Source: Parelaphostrongylus tenuis (lineage: Eukaryota > Nematoda > Chromadorea > Rhabditida > Metastrongylidae). From it: a DNA stretch of 64,000 nt. The position numbers and the translations under genes were made by a program. Shown here one piece after another: positions 25,601 through 35,546 of this stretch; position 1 is the stretch's first letter, and each line of letters starts with the position of its first letter. The stretch is from NCBI GenBank assembly GCA_019055375.1, contig JAHQIW010000721.1, positions 1 to 64,000 on the forward strand, read 5' to 3'. Under the pieces are notes generated by a model, which had not been told where the DNA came from, made no database searches, and worked only from the letters and a program-made list of their open reading frames with translations.

Positions 25601-28600
25601 GTACACCATACGCACATTAATACACACGTATATAGAAGATTTTTTCACAAAGTGACGGGAAAACTGAGCAAAAAGAATTCTAGAAAAGTATCTAGACCTG
25701 TATACTGCACTCAGGGTGCGTTCCAGGAACTGATTGACCGTTTGGCGCTTGTTTTGGTGGCCATTGAGTGGCAATTTTCTTATCCTCCTTATGGAAACTC
25801 TTTAACTGAATATCGATGAAGGGCCTGCAATACGACAGAAGTTTATAGATCGCTAAGCGCACATTTACGGAAGAGATCAACATGCTTTTCTTACTCACGA
25901 TTGCAACTGTTGTATGATTTCCTGTCGAAGGTTAAATGTGAACGTATGATGGTTCATGTTGTGTTCAAGGCCAAAAGGTCGCATTATTACCTAGAATGAA
26001 ATATTAACAAAAGTGATATCTGCTAGGAAAATTCTAGGAAATAACTGAATATAAGCCTGAAACACAATGATGACAGACTCAAGCATAAACTACAAGACTG
26101 TTTTTTGAACGATATGTTTGATTGGCAAAGAACTTTATCATTTTCGTAGTAAAGTGCTTAGATATAACAGAATTTACCACAATTACTAAATATTATTGAG
26201 AGAAGAAAAAGCTACCGAAGACGTTGTTAGTGTACCTCTTTCGACAGAATCACCGGTGGTGAACTATCCTGAGGATACGGTACGCTATATCTTCCATCCG
26301 GCGGTATATTCGGATTTGGGTAGGAAACGACCTAAAATACAACTATCTTATCATTTATCTTTTACAAGGAAACTCATGATAGTACATGTATACGGTGTCT
26401 GGTGAGCAATTATCACTTCGAGGCGGCATGTTGATCATGCGACTCGAAGTTCATATGTCGTACATGATACTATATTTAGAAATTTCATGATAATAATAAC
26501 CGGTGTCGGTAGTGCAACCGTTCGAGCACGTGCCCCCGATTAGTGTGAAATTTGTGTTCGAGTCCCAACTACCGCAAACGTTGTGCACATCACTTTTTAA
26601 CAATAGGTATGTTCATATGATCACACCACTGCCAGAAGCGGTTAAATAATAAAGGAATTTCGTTTGACCATATAATAGAATATTCTGCTATGGGGAGAAT
26701 TATGAAATCCGTATACCAGCAGTACTGTTATAAGAATTCTCACTTGTTGGTGTTGTGCATGTTGCTGCACTTGGCCGTATAGCACAGGAGCACCGGCACG
26801 ATACTGAAATCAAAAGTTTTATGCAGGAACATAGCACAGTATGACAATGCTTCTATATGATATTTGGTACATTAAAGTTATGTGTCCACTTGACAATAAG
26901 GAGCAATCATTCCATGCAAACGAGAATCAGTCATCGAACGAACACTCAGCACACTCGTCGATTGTTTATTCAATGATGAAAGCGGAAGTACTCGTACATT
27001 CAATTGAAAAAAACCAAAACAATATCCGTTTAAACGCTAGTTCTGCTTTTTTCACTATATAAAGCTTTGGTCAAACTCATGCGGTGATATTTTCTATAGT
27101 TTCATCGACTTAAGAGATTTGTGACAAGTTCTTTAGAGAGAAGACTTTGACTTGGTACGTCAAGAATAACTATTGCTTTCCTCTAGGAAAAAAACCCTTT
27201 GAATCTTAAATTCACTCTGAAATGAGATTTTGAAAAATACATGAGATAGATTGAATATTTCGAACTTTCGCTCAAAAAAAACTTTGGTCGCAAAACCAAC
27301 ACTAAATGAGAAACATCAGTATATCCAACAGAACACAAACGCAACTATTCAGCTGCTCTCGAGTTCGAAATATGAGCTTAACACAAAAAAAGCGCACTTC
27401 ATAGGTTCCAAAAAACAGAACTTTACCTTGGCAAGACCGAATGAAGTTAGAAGAAAAACCCGTTCCTTATATGTTGCAAATATATATGTAACTAGACATA
27501 TACATTATATATATACGCAATATATATATATATATGTATGTAGATATACACATATTTCTACATATCTACAAACACGTATGTATACGATTATGTATATATA
27601 TGTATATATATATATATATATATAATACATGTATATTGTGTTTTAATTAAAACCAATAAAGTTCATTACAAGTTGGGAGAGGGTGGTCGAAATTTGAAAG
27701 AGGCCAGTTTACCAGGAGTACGACTACAAAGGAAGTCATGTTATATCCACATGCTAATTTATATTTCTGCCACACAAATCCATTTCTCATATATTTTACC
27801 ATCACTTACCATTTGGGGATATCCGGGTGATGTCATCATATTGTTAGGTCGTGGGCCAGCAGCCGTCGGCAATGGATACGACGGTGACGTCATTGTTCCT
27901 TGTGGATAGCGCATTAATGGTTGCGTTTGACCAGGAACACTGGAAAGAAAAAACAACTGTGAAATTGATTACCAGGCACATTGAAAGTTTAGCGCGGTCT
28001 TAAGAAAAGCACTCGAAACGAAAACTATGAAATTATTTTAATATTATGTTGACACAAAATTCTAGTATACTTCTGCTACTTCATGATAATTACGCGCTAA
28101 TTTGACGTCAGCGCTTTTTCTATGCGAAAAAGGTTATCAAAGGACGAAAAGCGTAAACTTTTGAGAGGATACTTTTTGTAATAAAATCCATTTACAATGT
28201 GAAAAATAATGCATGAACAACAAGATAATCGTCATCCAGCATTACCATACTATCTTTTATTCCATACCCGCGACTAATTGATAGCTTATATGTTAGAAGC
28301 GAGCGGCAACGACGAACACATTAATTTGCGATCAGGGCGTCGTCGATGATTTTACCAGAATTCGGAGAAAACCAACACTAAAGTTTGTAGTGAAACAAAA
28401 GGGATGATAATGAAGCCAAGACATTCAACACCATTGTCACATTATAATGTCTTAATTAGTGGCTGATAAAATCAAAACTGAAATCAACTTTGTGACTTTT
28501 GAAGAAGTAGATGACCAAGAAAAATCACAAGTATGGCAGCTGATATGAGAGCAAGAAATTCGATATCTATGTGATGGTAAAATAGAAGCCGAGAAATTGC

Positions 28601-31600
28601 ACTTATTTGTTTTCGTCTTTCTATTTCTCACTTACTTATTGACACCCATTGGAACTCCTTGGTACATCGGATCGAACGGTTGCCCAGGCTGTTGTGGCAT
28701 TGGCATATTCGGCACCCGACGAGCTCGTGCTTGAGCTTGAGCCTTCAAAAAGTGGAAACTTAAGTAGTTCATGGAGCATGGAGATGAACTCGAGATAGGA
28801 GTTCATCTTACTAATTTTTCAAGAGTTCGTGTGAGAATTTGCATTCTTTCATAGTATGTTTAGATTCTCTAGGAAAGATTCTCTAAAGGTTTTCGAAAAC
28901 CTGGCCATTTTTTTAGAATAAAAAATTTAGTCTTCAGCGCAGAAAACCTTTGGTCGGCCCAATTCTGGAAGACGTAAGAATACTGCTTTTAGGGATTATC
29001 AGTGCATTATAAATTGCTTATGAAAACACACACACACACAAAGTCAATGTCCGTAAAAATATTTCTTTACAAAAGTTATGACACAATTGATCATCAAAGA
29101 AGCATTCACTAGTTAGAGTTTATTGTTGGCACCATGATGCTTGAAAGGACACTTACGTAAATTATAGATCTGGAGGCATCCATTAAAAAAGTCTTTGAAC
29201 AGTCTAATCCTCTACATTCTATTATTCATTCTCTCATTTCTGTCTCCCCATTCTAATAAAGCAGTTTTTGAAAAATCTATAGATTTAGAGTAGTTTTTAC
29301 AAAGCTTTTCATTGACTCAGGATCTCGTCGTCCCATAACCTAATTATAGACATTTTAAGAGTTAGCAATTGGACAACACTAACACTCTTCAGAAAAGCCA
29401 AAATTATTCAGATGGGTTTCTATAAGGTTGGAAAAATTTTCATCAATTCTCTCTGGATATTATCGATGGTGTTCATTAGGAATCTAACAAATCCATGAAA
29501 TCAACACAAAAAGTCCTCCTAGACAGTAAAGGAAAATTGAAAGAAGTATAACCTTACACGTAACATTGAGTTGTCTCATTTTTCCGATTAATGGTTGACC
29601 GTTTTGTGATGATCGAAAGGAATCACTGCATGACGAACTGCAGTGACGATGAAGGAGTTCATCTCTCCAAAAGAGTGTCTTAATCTGGGAAACAGTTCAA
29701 AAATTCCCATCCGGAAGTTCATTCGAGAGTAAATCAGTTCACAAAGTAATGCTATTCTAGTAACAATATACTTACTGACTGGCGACCAGTGCTGACCTAC
29801 CAAAACTGGAGCATAACTTTCGAGACTCTAACGAGAGAAAATTTTAATAGAGCAAAAAATTACCATTAAAGTAGAGATTCGACTAAGTTCAAAACAGCGT
29901 TTTTGTATCGAAAACACAGATCATTTAGGCATCTACGTGATTGTTCACCAATGTACATATGATACAAAAAATTACTTGAGTAACTCTGAAAAATTGGTGT
30001 GTTCGACTAGTAGTCATTGAGAGCTTAAGTAATGTTCTACAAGATAAAAATATTTCACAAGTTCATCTCTTCCAATTATGGATTACTTAGGAACTAACAG
30101 CGACCAGAAATAAAGAAAAATGTTACTGACGTGAAAACAATCACTCAAACGGTTATCAAACTTAAACAAATGGGAATGGTTTTCATCTTGTGATAAACAT
30201 AAAGAGCAATCCGAGTGCAATAGACCAGAAGAAGAACGAACGAATAAGAAAGAAAAACTGGAAGCTCAGATATTTGAGGCCGGACATTCAAAAAACCTTG
30301 AATACAGGGTTATAATACAACGCTATCAACATGTAAAATAGACTTTTTGATGCTCTTTCAAATGTCTTCATTACCTAGAGCTTATCGCAACCTTCACAAG
30401 AAAATTAATCATATTATTTCACTTGAAAACATTCGATCATCAAACTATTTTCTGAAAATCTTTTTTTATGAGAATCATTAAAAAAACACTGATGACTAAT
30501 AATCATAATAATGACAATAACAAGAAAAGATAAAGAAGACTATTAACCTCAAGAATAACACTAATATGAAAAAATATTGAGGACGATTAAGATAGGGCTC
30601 TCGGTGTTATTCTACTAGATTGAGGAAACAGTTCCTAAACACACGCGAGAAATTCGAATTTCATGTTTGTTTCACATAGTTCGGTTATTGTAGATTCACG
30701 GCAAAATTTCAGAAATATTTCCAAAAGAACTCCACTGCGGGCAGCTGAACCGAGTCCACGATGCGTTGAAGGAAAAGTACTCGACATCGTTTAGTCGAAA
30801 TCGTGCGCGCTCTTCAACAAGGCAATACTAAACCTCACACCGCATAGAAGATTACGGAAAAGTTTGTTTTTTTTTTTTGAAGGGAGTCGAGGTCTTGACG
30901 TACTCAGCCAGCAGTCCAGATGCTGCGCCGTCCGATTATGGTCCAATTCCGCTCAATGGAGCATATCCTGCGTGGAGACTTAGTTGAGACATCGAGATCA
31001 AGTTGAAGATGCATGACAGGGTTTTTTGGACCAAAGCCCAAGGAAAAGTACTTCCGAGCAGATCCAGAAGTTTACAGATCGTTGGCAAAGATCGTAGTAA
31101 TGACGACCTCTATTTTGGAGAATAATCATCGTTGTCTTTGATTGAATTTATGTATAAACTTTAAATTTTCAACGGCGTGATCAGTAATCCTTTCCTCAAC
31201 CTAGAATTACTGAGAGGTGCGCTGTGCATTCGACTTTAGCGATCGTTGTTTGAGGTAATTGAATGCATATTCTGGCCTTTGAAGTTTTCCATGGCTTACC
31301 AATGTACCAAGTTAGTGACGCTTTCATATTATACAAGTTTGGAGCCAATCTACCGACAACAGATTGGTAGAAGGCTTGGTGAGTTGAGGGACTCGCAATC
31401 TAACCACTACACGTGTGTACAACGACACGTGTCTAACCATTATGTCACTGTGCACCCACCAATATGAAAGGTTAAAAAAGCTTTAATGATAGTAACATAA
31501 AAATTAACAACTCTAGAAACGATAAAAATAAGGTTGACCTACTTGAAAACACTTAAAGTATTAATGATAGTGATGACAGAATAACCATAACAATAGTGAT

Positions 31601-34600
31601 AACAATAACAATAATAGCAATTATGACAATACGATGAGGATAATAATAACAACTCGCAATTAACAACGAAAAAGTCCGATATTTGCGAAAATCTGCGAAG
31701 AAAATCACAAAAATATCGTTTATTGTGTATCAAAATATCACCTCACTTCACTTATCGTTATCCAAACATCACAACAATTTAAAAGATCATGAGCAAACAA
31801 CGATTCATACCAAAAAGTGAATCTGTTTGAAAATAAATTACGGATACACTGCAATCTTAAGCCCAACTAACTTATCTCCTAGAAGCAAAGAACCTGAGAG
31901 ATTTTTATTCACATATTTTATGAATCGTACAACGCCTGTATATAGGTGATTGTTTGGTTATCTGTTCCACTCAAGAGGAGCTACATGATTGCATTAGATT
32001 GCTAAATGAACAGTTAAAGTACATGAAATTCACCCGTGAGAACCAAAAGATGATTGGCTTCCTTTCTTGAACGTGCAAATAAACTTAACCAAGAGTGGCT
32101 ACATAACAAAGTGGTACCGATAGCCAAGTAATAAGAATATCCTGGTTCACTATCTCTCTTCTCATCCCTCACATACGAAAATGGAGCTAGTAAAAAACAT
32201 GATTCAAAGAACTAGCTCGGGAAATAGCCACTTCTAATGAATACGAATTCGTTGCCCGTCGGCTTAGATTTAGAGGAAAGAGTACGCCTCCGAACGAAAA
32301 CTCGAATGAAAGGAAAGTCCCGTTCATCCTCCCGTTCTTTTCAAATGAGATTAGTACAGCTATAAAACGCTGTTTGAAAAGAGCGGGTTTAAAGCAATCG
32401 GTGGCTAATATTGGAATACCACCGAATACCCTAAGACGCCAATTAGTTCGCAATCGCTTACATGACCATCTCTGTGTAATGAAAGATTGTAAAATATGAC
32501 CTAACGGCAGAGACGGTGATTGCATGATCGTAGGTACAGTCTATCTAATCTCTTGCAAATCGTGTAGCAATAAATATATTGGCGAAACGGGTAGGCCGCT
32601 CTATGCCCGCATAGAAGAACACCTAGCTGACAAACGCCTTAATAGACGTAATACCCCGATAGGGACGCATAGAGAACACAACGAAGTTGATTTTGAGATC
32701 AAAGTCACCACCCTTGCGCAGGAACACTAAACATTAGCGCGAAAAATTCTGGAAGCACTTCGAATTGACATCACCAATCCGACTATAAACCGCAGGGAGG
32801 AATGCCTCGTTATCACTCGTGATATGAGTCAATATATGGGACTGTTTACGAGCCTATGTGATTTCCTTCCGGTGATCTCCACTTGGATCATTCAGTGGAA
32901 CACATATAAAAAGCGGTGAGTATATTGAAAGTTGATTTTGTGCTTGATGCGAATAAAATTTAGGTCCGGTGGTTTTTTCTAAAGGAGTAATGGGGGTGTT
33001 TGACTGAATGGATTGCGGTAAATTTGACCTTTCCAGGCTCTGAAAAAGGCGAACCGCCGAAACGTCAACTGTCAAATAAAGATTAATGTAACACCTCGTG
33101 CTTGGCTTAAAGAAGAAAATCAGGAATTACATTGAAGCATGTCGACGTTAACAAACAGTCGGTCTTGAGAATTGGGCCCTGCTCTTTGTTAGTGTTTTCC
33201 TAACAATGCAAAAAGAACTAACACGAGCTACCTATAGAATGCGTTTTCTTCATATCACAAGAACACTGCGTCCATCCTTCATCTCTGTGACATTATTCAA
33301 ATTTCCTTGACACTTTCAAAATTCCAGATTTCTCAGTTCAAACGACGTCGGCATGAGTTGAACTTTGACTCTCAATACTACTTTTCATTATTGTCATACT
33401 TTCTTTCCTTTTCTTGCATGTCATTCTTAAGACATACGCTGACTCACTTCTCAACGATTGTAACAAAACAAAAATCTCTTAGTTCACGCAATGATAGGAA
33501 AATCAGTATCTTTTTGAAGAAAAAGAGAACAAAAAGACACTGAAAGAGATCAGTGATGAGAAACATTAATCACTAGTGGATTTTAAGCATAAAATAGAAG
33601 AACCAAATAATCGGCATTACTTAGCTTCCTTATACTAGCTCCTGAAGAAATTTTCCAAAGAGCCCCATGTTCTTTGAATCTCACATAAAATATAAACTGA
33701 TGCGGCGCATATAGATGGCGCCAACTCGCACGCTCTCTTCAAGAAGGATGGAATGTGTTAAATGTATGATAAATTACCATGAACACAAATGTTTTGAATC
33801 CTTACATAGATTTTTTCATATGTTTGTTTAGTATTAGATAGTAGTTCACCAAATGGTTTACCGCCTCACAGTGCCTGGAAGGTGTTCCTGGGTGTCGGAC
33901 TGCGAAGTACAGCGGGGTTCAACCTTCATCAGCCCACCCAAGCTGAGTTCCCCCTCGGAAAGCCCAGCTAAGAGTGGACCATATCAAGAACGACCGTCGT
34001 CTTGGTAGCTACTAGATGCAAAGTGATAATCTCTGTATGATCACAAGGGCCGCTAACTGCACTAATTTAGTGACGACATGAGGACGCCCGGGTAGGCTTA
34101 CCTCAGGACTCCGGGAACAAAACGGTTAAGACAGCACATTTTCATGTGCTGTGGCCCACCGATTCGTGAAGCGGACCGTCCAGATATTCAAGTAAGTATT
34201 TAGTGATTATGACTGATTAACAAACCGCCAATCAAGCAAAGCATGAATATCGTTCAGAAGTAAAGATGGTTTGTCGTTAAAAATGTACTGACGAGAATTG
34301 GAGTAAGGACGACCACGATGGTTGGTCACAGAAATTGTCCTTTTCAATACATAAAAGAAAAATTTAGAACACGCACCGCTTCTGCTTCCACTGTTCAAAT
34401 GCATGCTTGAGCTAACTTTCTAGCTACCGTATGCACTTTCTTAAACTTTTTAAAATTTTTAAGCAGCTAATTGTCTGGATTTACGATCAAAGTGTCTATA
34501 TTATTATGATCTATCAAAATCGATCAATATGATCAATAAGGACCTGTTGCATTTGTTGCTGCTGGTGTAACATCATGATTCGTTGTTGTTGCTGTTGTTG

Positions 34601-35526
34601 TTGTTGTTGGTTGTAACTCATCGCATTCTGAATCAGTGTAAGTAATAATGTATAAAGCGAAAACAAAATATCCACTGCTCGATCAAAGCTTGTGATGTAG
34701 CGATTATCCATCAAGAGACTGATCTGAGAAGCACAAATCGGCAATGAGCTTATTAGAGTGAGGCTTTGAGTCGAAATCTCTGTGCTTACTTTTACTTGCT
34801 GCCTTTTCTTTTCCTCGGCAGGTTACTGAATTCTGCTTGCATCTCAGAACATCTACAATCCATCAGCCACTTTTTGGGAAGAAAGTCGAGAAAATTTTTT
34901 CTAGTAAAAAAACTCAGAATAAACAACAGACCTGATCATAGACACCAGCACTTTGGTCAGGCATAGGTGGGTATTGAGGTCGAGCACCGGCCGGATCCAT
35001 CGGATACGGCGATGGCTGCATACCTGAATTGGTGAGAATGACCTTCAAACTTTACACTAATGGATAAAGGCTCAAGCTTTCGGGGGTAAGTGATCATTGA
35101 GAGATACGCCAACTATACAATCCCGCTAAAGATTTCAGGAGCGACTGAATACATTTTTAGCAATGACTTCGAGGCCATAATTAATTTGCCATTGAGTGTT
35201 TTCTACTCGATCAGAAAAGCATGGTGAGAACCTGCCGAGCCTGGAGTAATTGAGAGTTAGGTTTGGTCAGCCTATCGCGCTAGATCAGGCTCAATACTAC
35301 GCGTAGGTGAGAGTTCGTATCACTATGTTACACGAGCTCTAACTTCGCATGTCAGAACAGAAACTCCAGCTTATCTACTCCTCCTTTTCTTTTTCCTGAA
35401 AAGAATACAAGATATTCAATAACGAATATGATTACCGTAGCCTGGCATTGGTTGCATCATCGCCGTCGGGGCCGGGCCGGGTGGATATGTAGGGCTTTGT
35501 AGCATCGGACCAGCCGATGGCCACAT
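15051..35526 (-). CDS. ZMIZ1-like: ZMIZ/Tonalli-like SP-RING (MIZ) zinc-finger protein, 18 exons, 695 aa from first ATG
   Basis: Exons in transcript order: 35526-35436 (the exon itself begins at 35533), 35023-34932, 34627-34544, 28742-28636, 27939-27810, 26803-26744, 26331-26236, 25990-25899, 25824-25698, 25458-25360, 25262-25154, 23361-23187, 21651-21488, 16327-16183, 16006-15804, 15612-15467, 15351-15268, 15134-15051. Every junction keeps phase and the total (2088 nt) is divisible by three. Seen: a Pro/Gln/Met-rich N-terminus, a central block around PFGLEHN, an SP-RING at about residues 375-421, and a tail with IKSE. Known: this order is the ZMIZ1/ZMIZ2/Tonalli plan, nuclear PIAS-related proteins that act in SUMO conjugation and as transcriptional co-activators. 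The protein is shorter than human ZMIZ1 (about 1070 aa); the conserved N-terminal helical domain was not found and the stretch before the RING is reduced. PIAS proper is less likely because no SAP domain is seen and the central block is ZMIZ-type. The 5' end is uncertain. Confidence 0.9.
17810..18065 (+). repeat. Diverged 160-170-nt repeat units (foldback family) in intron
   Basis: Two units with ctcgatagcttaaatctcga, caatttc, and ttagtgcgttgtagcagc, as in the 7.6-8.5 and 10.4-11.4 kb blocks. It lies in the 5.2-kb intron of the ZMIZ-like gene. Confidence 0.55.
18452..18660 (-). repeat. tRNA-derived SINE (family B)
   Basis: The plus strand shows gctttgaggtgttgaataca at one end and gatcgaattgtcgaccttgt, gtgctacgcagagcatcttt at the other. 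The minus strand therefore has a box A-like aaagatgctctgcgtagcac and a degenerate box B. Same layout as the copies at 61.3-61.9 kb. Confidence 0.55.
19956..20507 (+). mobile_element. Internally deleted mariner-derived element, copy 1
   Basis: Ends ggttgaggagaatgttcc and ttttcctcaactc form short terminal inverted repeats. Inside, the plus strand reads LLQQDIVKSHTAKKTKEKFD, then HPAYSPDPTPSDYSLVS, the mariner catalytic motifs (QQDN..PHTA and HP.YSPDLAPSDY), with a frameshift. The N-terminal half is absent. It sits in the ZMIZ-like gene intron; copy 2 is at 30.6 kb. Confidence 0.82.
21120..21260 (+). repeat. Diverged dispersed repeat, partner of 22690-22810
   Basis: cgggatccgagcacttcttg, cactcgattctc, then ccaaaggccttcaaatatgt parallels ggatcccagcattttctgca, ttcgactcgtttcctc, then acaaaggtcttcgaatattt at 22.7 kb. 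Nature unknown; both lie in introns flanking the post-RING exon. Confidence 0.45.
21488..21651 (-). CDS. ZMIZ-like gene: post-RING exon
   Basis: Encodes (R)TIFQLNDIELDYFVGKMLRE, then AMEMLLETNGEYRPVEPE, and a basic end with RKRGGDEN. In ZMIZ/PIAS proteins the segment right after the last RING cysteine pair has the form L..LE.D.Y...IL, the C-terminal helix of the SP-RING fold; LNDIELDYFVGKML fits it. Acceptor is aattttag, donor gtagga, phases 2 in and 1 out. It is followed by a 5.2-kb intron holding a mariner-derived element and a SINE. Confidence 0.88.
22350..22665. repeat. AT/ACATAT microsatellite cluster
   Basis: Two long (TA)n runs (22441-22481 and 22561-22604) within imperfect (ACATAT)n and (GTATAT)n sequence. 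The long open frames through it on both strands are low-complexity artefacts. Confidence 0.9.
23181..23187 (-). other. Non-canonical GC 5' splice site (GC-AG intron)
   Basis: The exon ends TGCAG and the intron begins gcaagt. Apart from GT to GC, the flanks match the donor consensus (AG before, aagt after), as usual for GC-AG introns. The nearest GT (two codons later, gttctt) would shift the frame relative to the following exon, which needs a phase-2 junction to give CR-TIFQLNDIELDYF. Confidence 0.75.
23187..23361 (-). CDS. ZMIZ-like gene: SP-RING (MIZ) zinc-finger exon
   Basis: This exon carries the whole SP-RING core, residues about 363-421. It reads VPLVCDITHRRMSIPAR, then RCAHAACFDLEPF, and ends YECHICR. 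Predicted zinc ligands are Cys394, His396, Cys417 and Cys420; Cys378 and Cys399 match the two extra conserved cysteines of SP-RINGs. Known: in PIAS/Siz/ZMIZ the SP-RING recruits the charged E2 Ubc9 for SUMO transfer. The RxxxPARxxxCxHxxCFD signature is intact, so an active ligase fold is likely. The acceptor is gtgtttcag. The donor is GCAG/gcaagt, a non-canonical GC donor, and it is the only choice that keeps phase with the next exon. Confidence 0.93.
24631..25049 (+). mobile_element. Short terminal-inverted-repeat mariner derivative (family 2), copy 1
   Basis: Ends aggtcgtttgaaagct and acttatagaacgacct. Inside: DLSWEQVRLLLI, a frame with KINEVWNDNTVAERKARNGL, then PRAVHRN. This is the mariner N-terminal pattern (RINE..G..TVAERTAR.WF..FKAGE.SLED..RSGRP) with the catalytic half missing. 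It lies in the intron before the SP-RING exon. Copies 2 and 3 are at 36.4 and 63.2 kb. Confidence 0.8.
25154..25990 (-). CDS. ZMIZ-like gene: conserved ZMIZ central domain exons
   Basis: Exons 25990-25899, 25824-25698, 25458-25360 and 25262-25154. They encode RPFGLEHNMNHHTFTFNLRQ, then FIDIQLKSFHKEDKKIATQW, then VLINGQMVPIPD...VVPGPNTIEF, then SHSFIMQLVVRQPLAKVTQD. Known: vertebrate ZMIZ proteins have the same succession, a PFRLEHN motif, a Leu-Glu-Leu-Gln-Phe-Lys stretch with a H(H/K)ED...NWP motif, a PGRNTI motif, and SHLFVLQLVHRP before the RING. This order of anchors is the strongest evidence that the gene is ZMIZ-type rather than a PIAS PINIT protein. The two middle introns are short (about 73 and 239 nt). 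After CRDK the frame passes almost directly into the RING exon, whereas vertebrate proteins carry roughly 60 more residues here. Confidence 0.92.
26236..28742 (-). CDS. ZMIZ-like gene: disordered Pro/Gln-rich middle exons
   Basis: Four exons: 28742-28636 (AQAQARARRVPNMPMPQQPG...), 27939-27810 (VPGQTQPLMRYPQG...TSPGYPQM), 26803-26744 (YRAGAPVLYGQVQQ...), 26331-26236 (VVSYPNPNIPPDGRYSVPYP...). Phases run 0-2, 2-0, 0-0, 0-0. Donors are gtaagt, gtaagtg, gtgaga and gtacac; acceptors are ttgaag, ttccag, ttcag and ttttag. No folded domain is visible. The repeated PxYP and PGYP motifs resemble the low-complexity linker of ZMIZ1/2 in front of the conserved core. The basic cluster ARARR could serve in nuclear localisation, which is inference. 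Confidence 0.82.
26500..26605 (+). repeat. tRNA-derived SINE (family A)
   Basis: gtcggtagtgcaaccgttcg (box A-like), gtgttcgagtccc (box B-like) and a diverged acatcac tail. Intronic in the ZMIZ-like gene. Confidence 0.5.
27480..27628. repeat. AT-rich microsatellite
   Basis: Imperfect (ATAT)n and (ACAT)n ending in a pure (TA)n run (27601-27624). Intronic. Confidence 0.85.
30615..31203 (+). mobile_element. Internally deleted mariner-derived element, copy 2
   Basis: Ends tagattgaggaaacagttcc and cctttcctcaaccta. It aligns end to end with copy 1 at 20 kb, including tttgtttcacatag, cacaccgca..gaag, the gtccagatgctgcgccgtcc (SPDAAPSDY) region and gaatttatgtataaacttt. Both carry the same deletion, so it is a mobilised deletion derivative rather than two independent decayed elements. 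Confidence 0.82.
31248..31462 (-). repeat. tRNA-derived SINE (family B), diverged
   Basis: tgtttgaggtaattgaatgc and catattctggcc match the start of the copy at 61.69 kb. The tRNA-like end is replaced or eroded (atctaaccactacacgtgtg). Confidence 0.45.
31920..33095 (+). mobile_element. Penelope-like element, reverse transcriptase end plus GIY-YIG endonuclease, degenerate
   Basis: Frames in order: RLYIGDCLVICSTQEELHDC (late RT, YIDD-like region), LKYMKFTREN, DWLPFLNVQINL, TKWYR-stop-PSNKNILVH, then ISTAIKRCLKRAGLKQSVAN, PPNTLRRQLVRNRL, DC(M)IVGTVYLIS, KYIGETGRPLYARIEEHL (GIY-YIG core: VYLI...YIGET, with R and E residues), IGTHREHNEVDFEI, LARKILEAL and REECLVITRD. This is the Penelope-like plan with a C-terminal GIY-YIG endonuclease. 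At least two frameshifts and three in-frame stops, and the 5' RT part is absent. It ends in a tail with gccgaaacgtcaactgtc. It lies in the 5.8-kb intron of the ZMIZ-like gene. Confidence 0.9.
33040..33062 (+). ncRNA. Hammerhead-ribozyme-like core in Penelope tail
   Basis: CTGAAAA, a GGC-gaacc-GCC stem II with perfect 3-bp pairing, then GAAA followed by cgtc. One core position (CTGANGA) is altered, so this copy may be inactive. Confidence 0.45.
33845..34200 (+). mobile_element. Non-LTR retrotransposon-like tail or composite repeat
   Basis: A GC-richer block ending gattcgtgaagcggaccgtc then tattcaagtaagt, equivalent to the RTE tail at 13.14 kb (ctcgtgaagacggaccgtcc then tatataagtaagt). The preceding 300 nt (gtgcctggaaggtgttcctg and onward) has no open frame that I could assign. 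Confidence 0.5.
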
Positions 35527-35533
35527 TTGACCA
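34544..35533 (-). CDS. ZMIZ-like gene: three N-terminal exons with polyQ tract
   Basis: Exons 35533-35436, 35023-34932 and 34627-34544. The first reads (G)QMWPSAGPM and ends MMQPMPGYG; the second has MQPSPYPMDPAGARP and ends VYDQ; the third encodes NAMSYN, nine consecutive Gln, then RIMMLHQQQQMQQ. The composition (Pro, Met, Gln, Gly, Tyr) matches the disordered, QYGP/PGQ-rich N-terminal half of ZMIZ proteins. The polyQ is mixed CAA/CAG, so it looks like a selected tract rather than a pure triplet expansion. Acceptors are tttacag, aattcag and gattcag; donors are gtaatc, gtctgt and gtcctt. An ATG lies 7 nt into the first exon (35526-35524). It could be the start codon if a spliced leader joins at this acceptor, or an internal Met if further exons lie upstream. 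Confidence 0.82.
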
Positions 35534-35546
35534 CTGTAAATTAGGA
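35534..35546 (-). promoter_or_regulatory. 3' splice acceptor before first recognised exon, possible SL trans-splice site
   Basis: cctaatttacag/TGGTCAAATG on the minus strand. The exon needs a phase-2 partner if cis-spliced, and no convincing one was found between 35.55 and 36.4 kb. The ATG 7 nt into the exon is compatible with spliced-leader addition, since nematode mRNAs often have very short 5' UTRs. This is inference. Confidence 0.35.

Noticed and set aside
29034..29042. Short ACAC run considered as a microsatellite
   Set aside because: Too short to be informative.
32187..32525. 112-residue minus-strand open frame
   Set aside because: It is the opposite strand of the Penelope-like GIY-YIG linker region, which explains the sequence on the plus strand.
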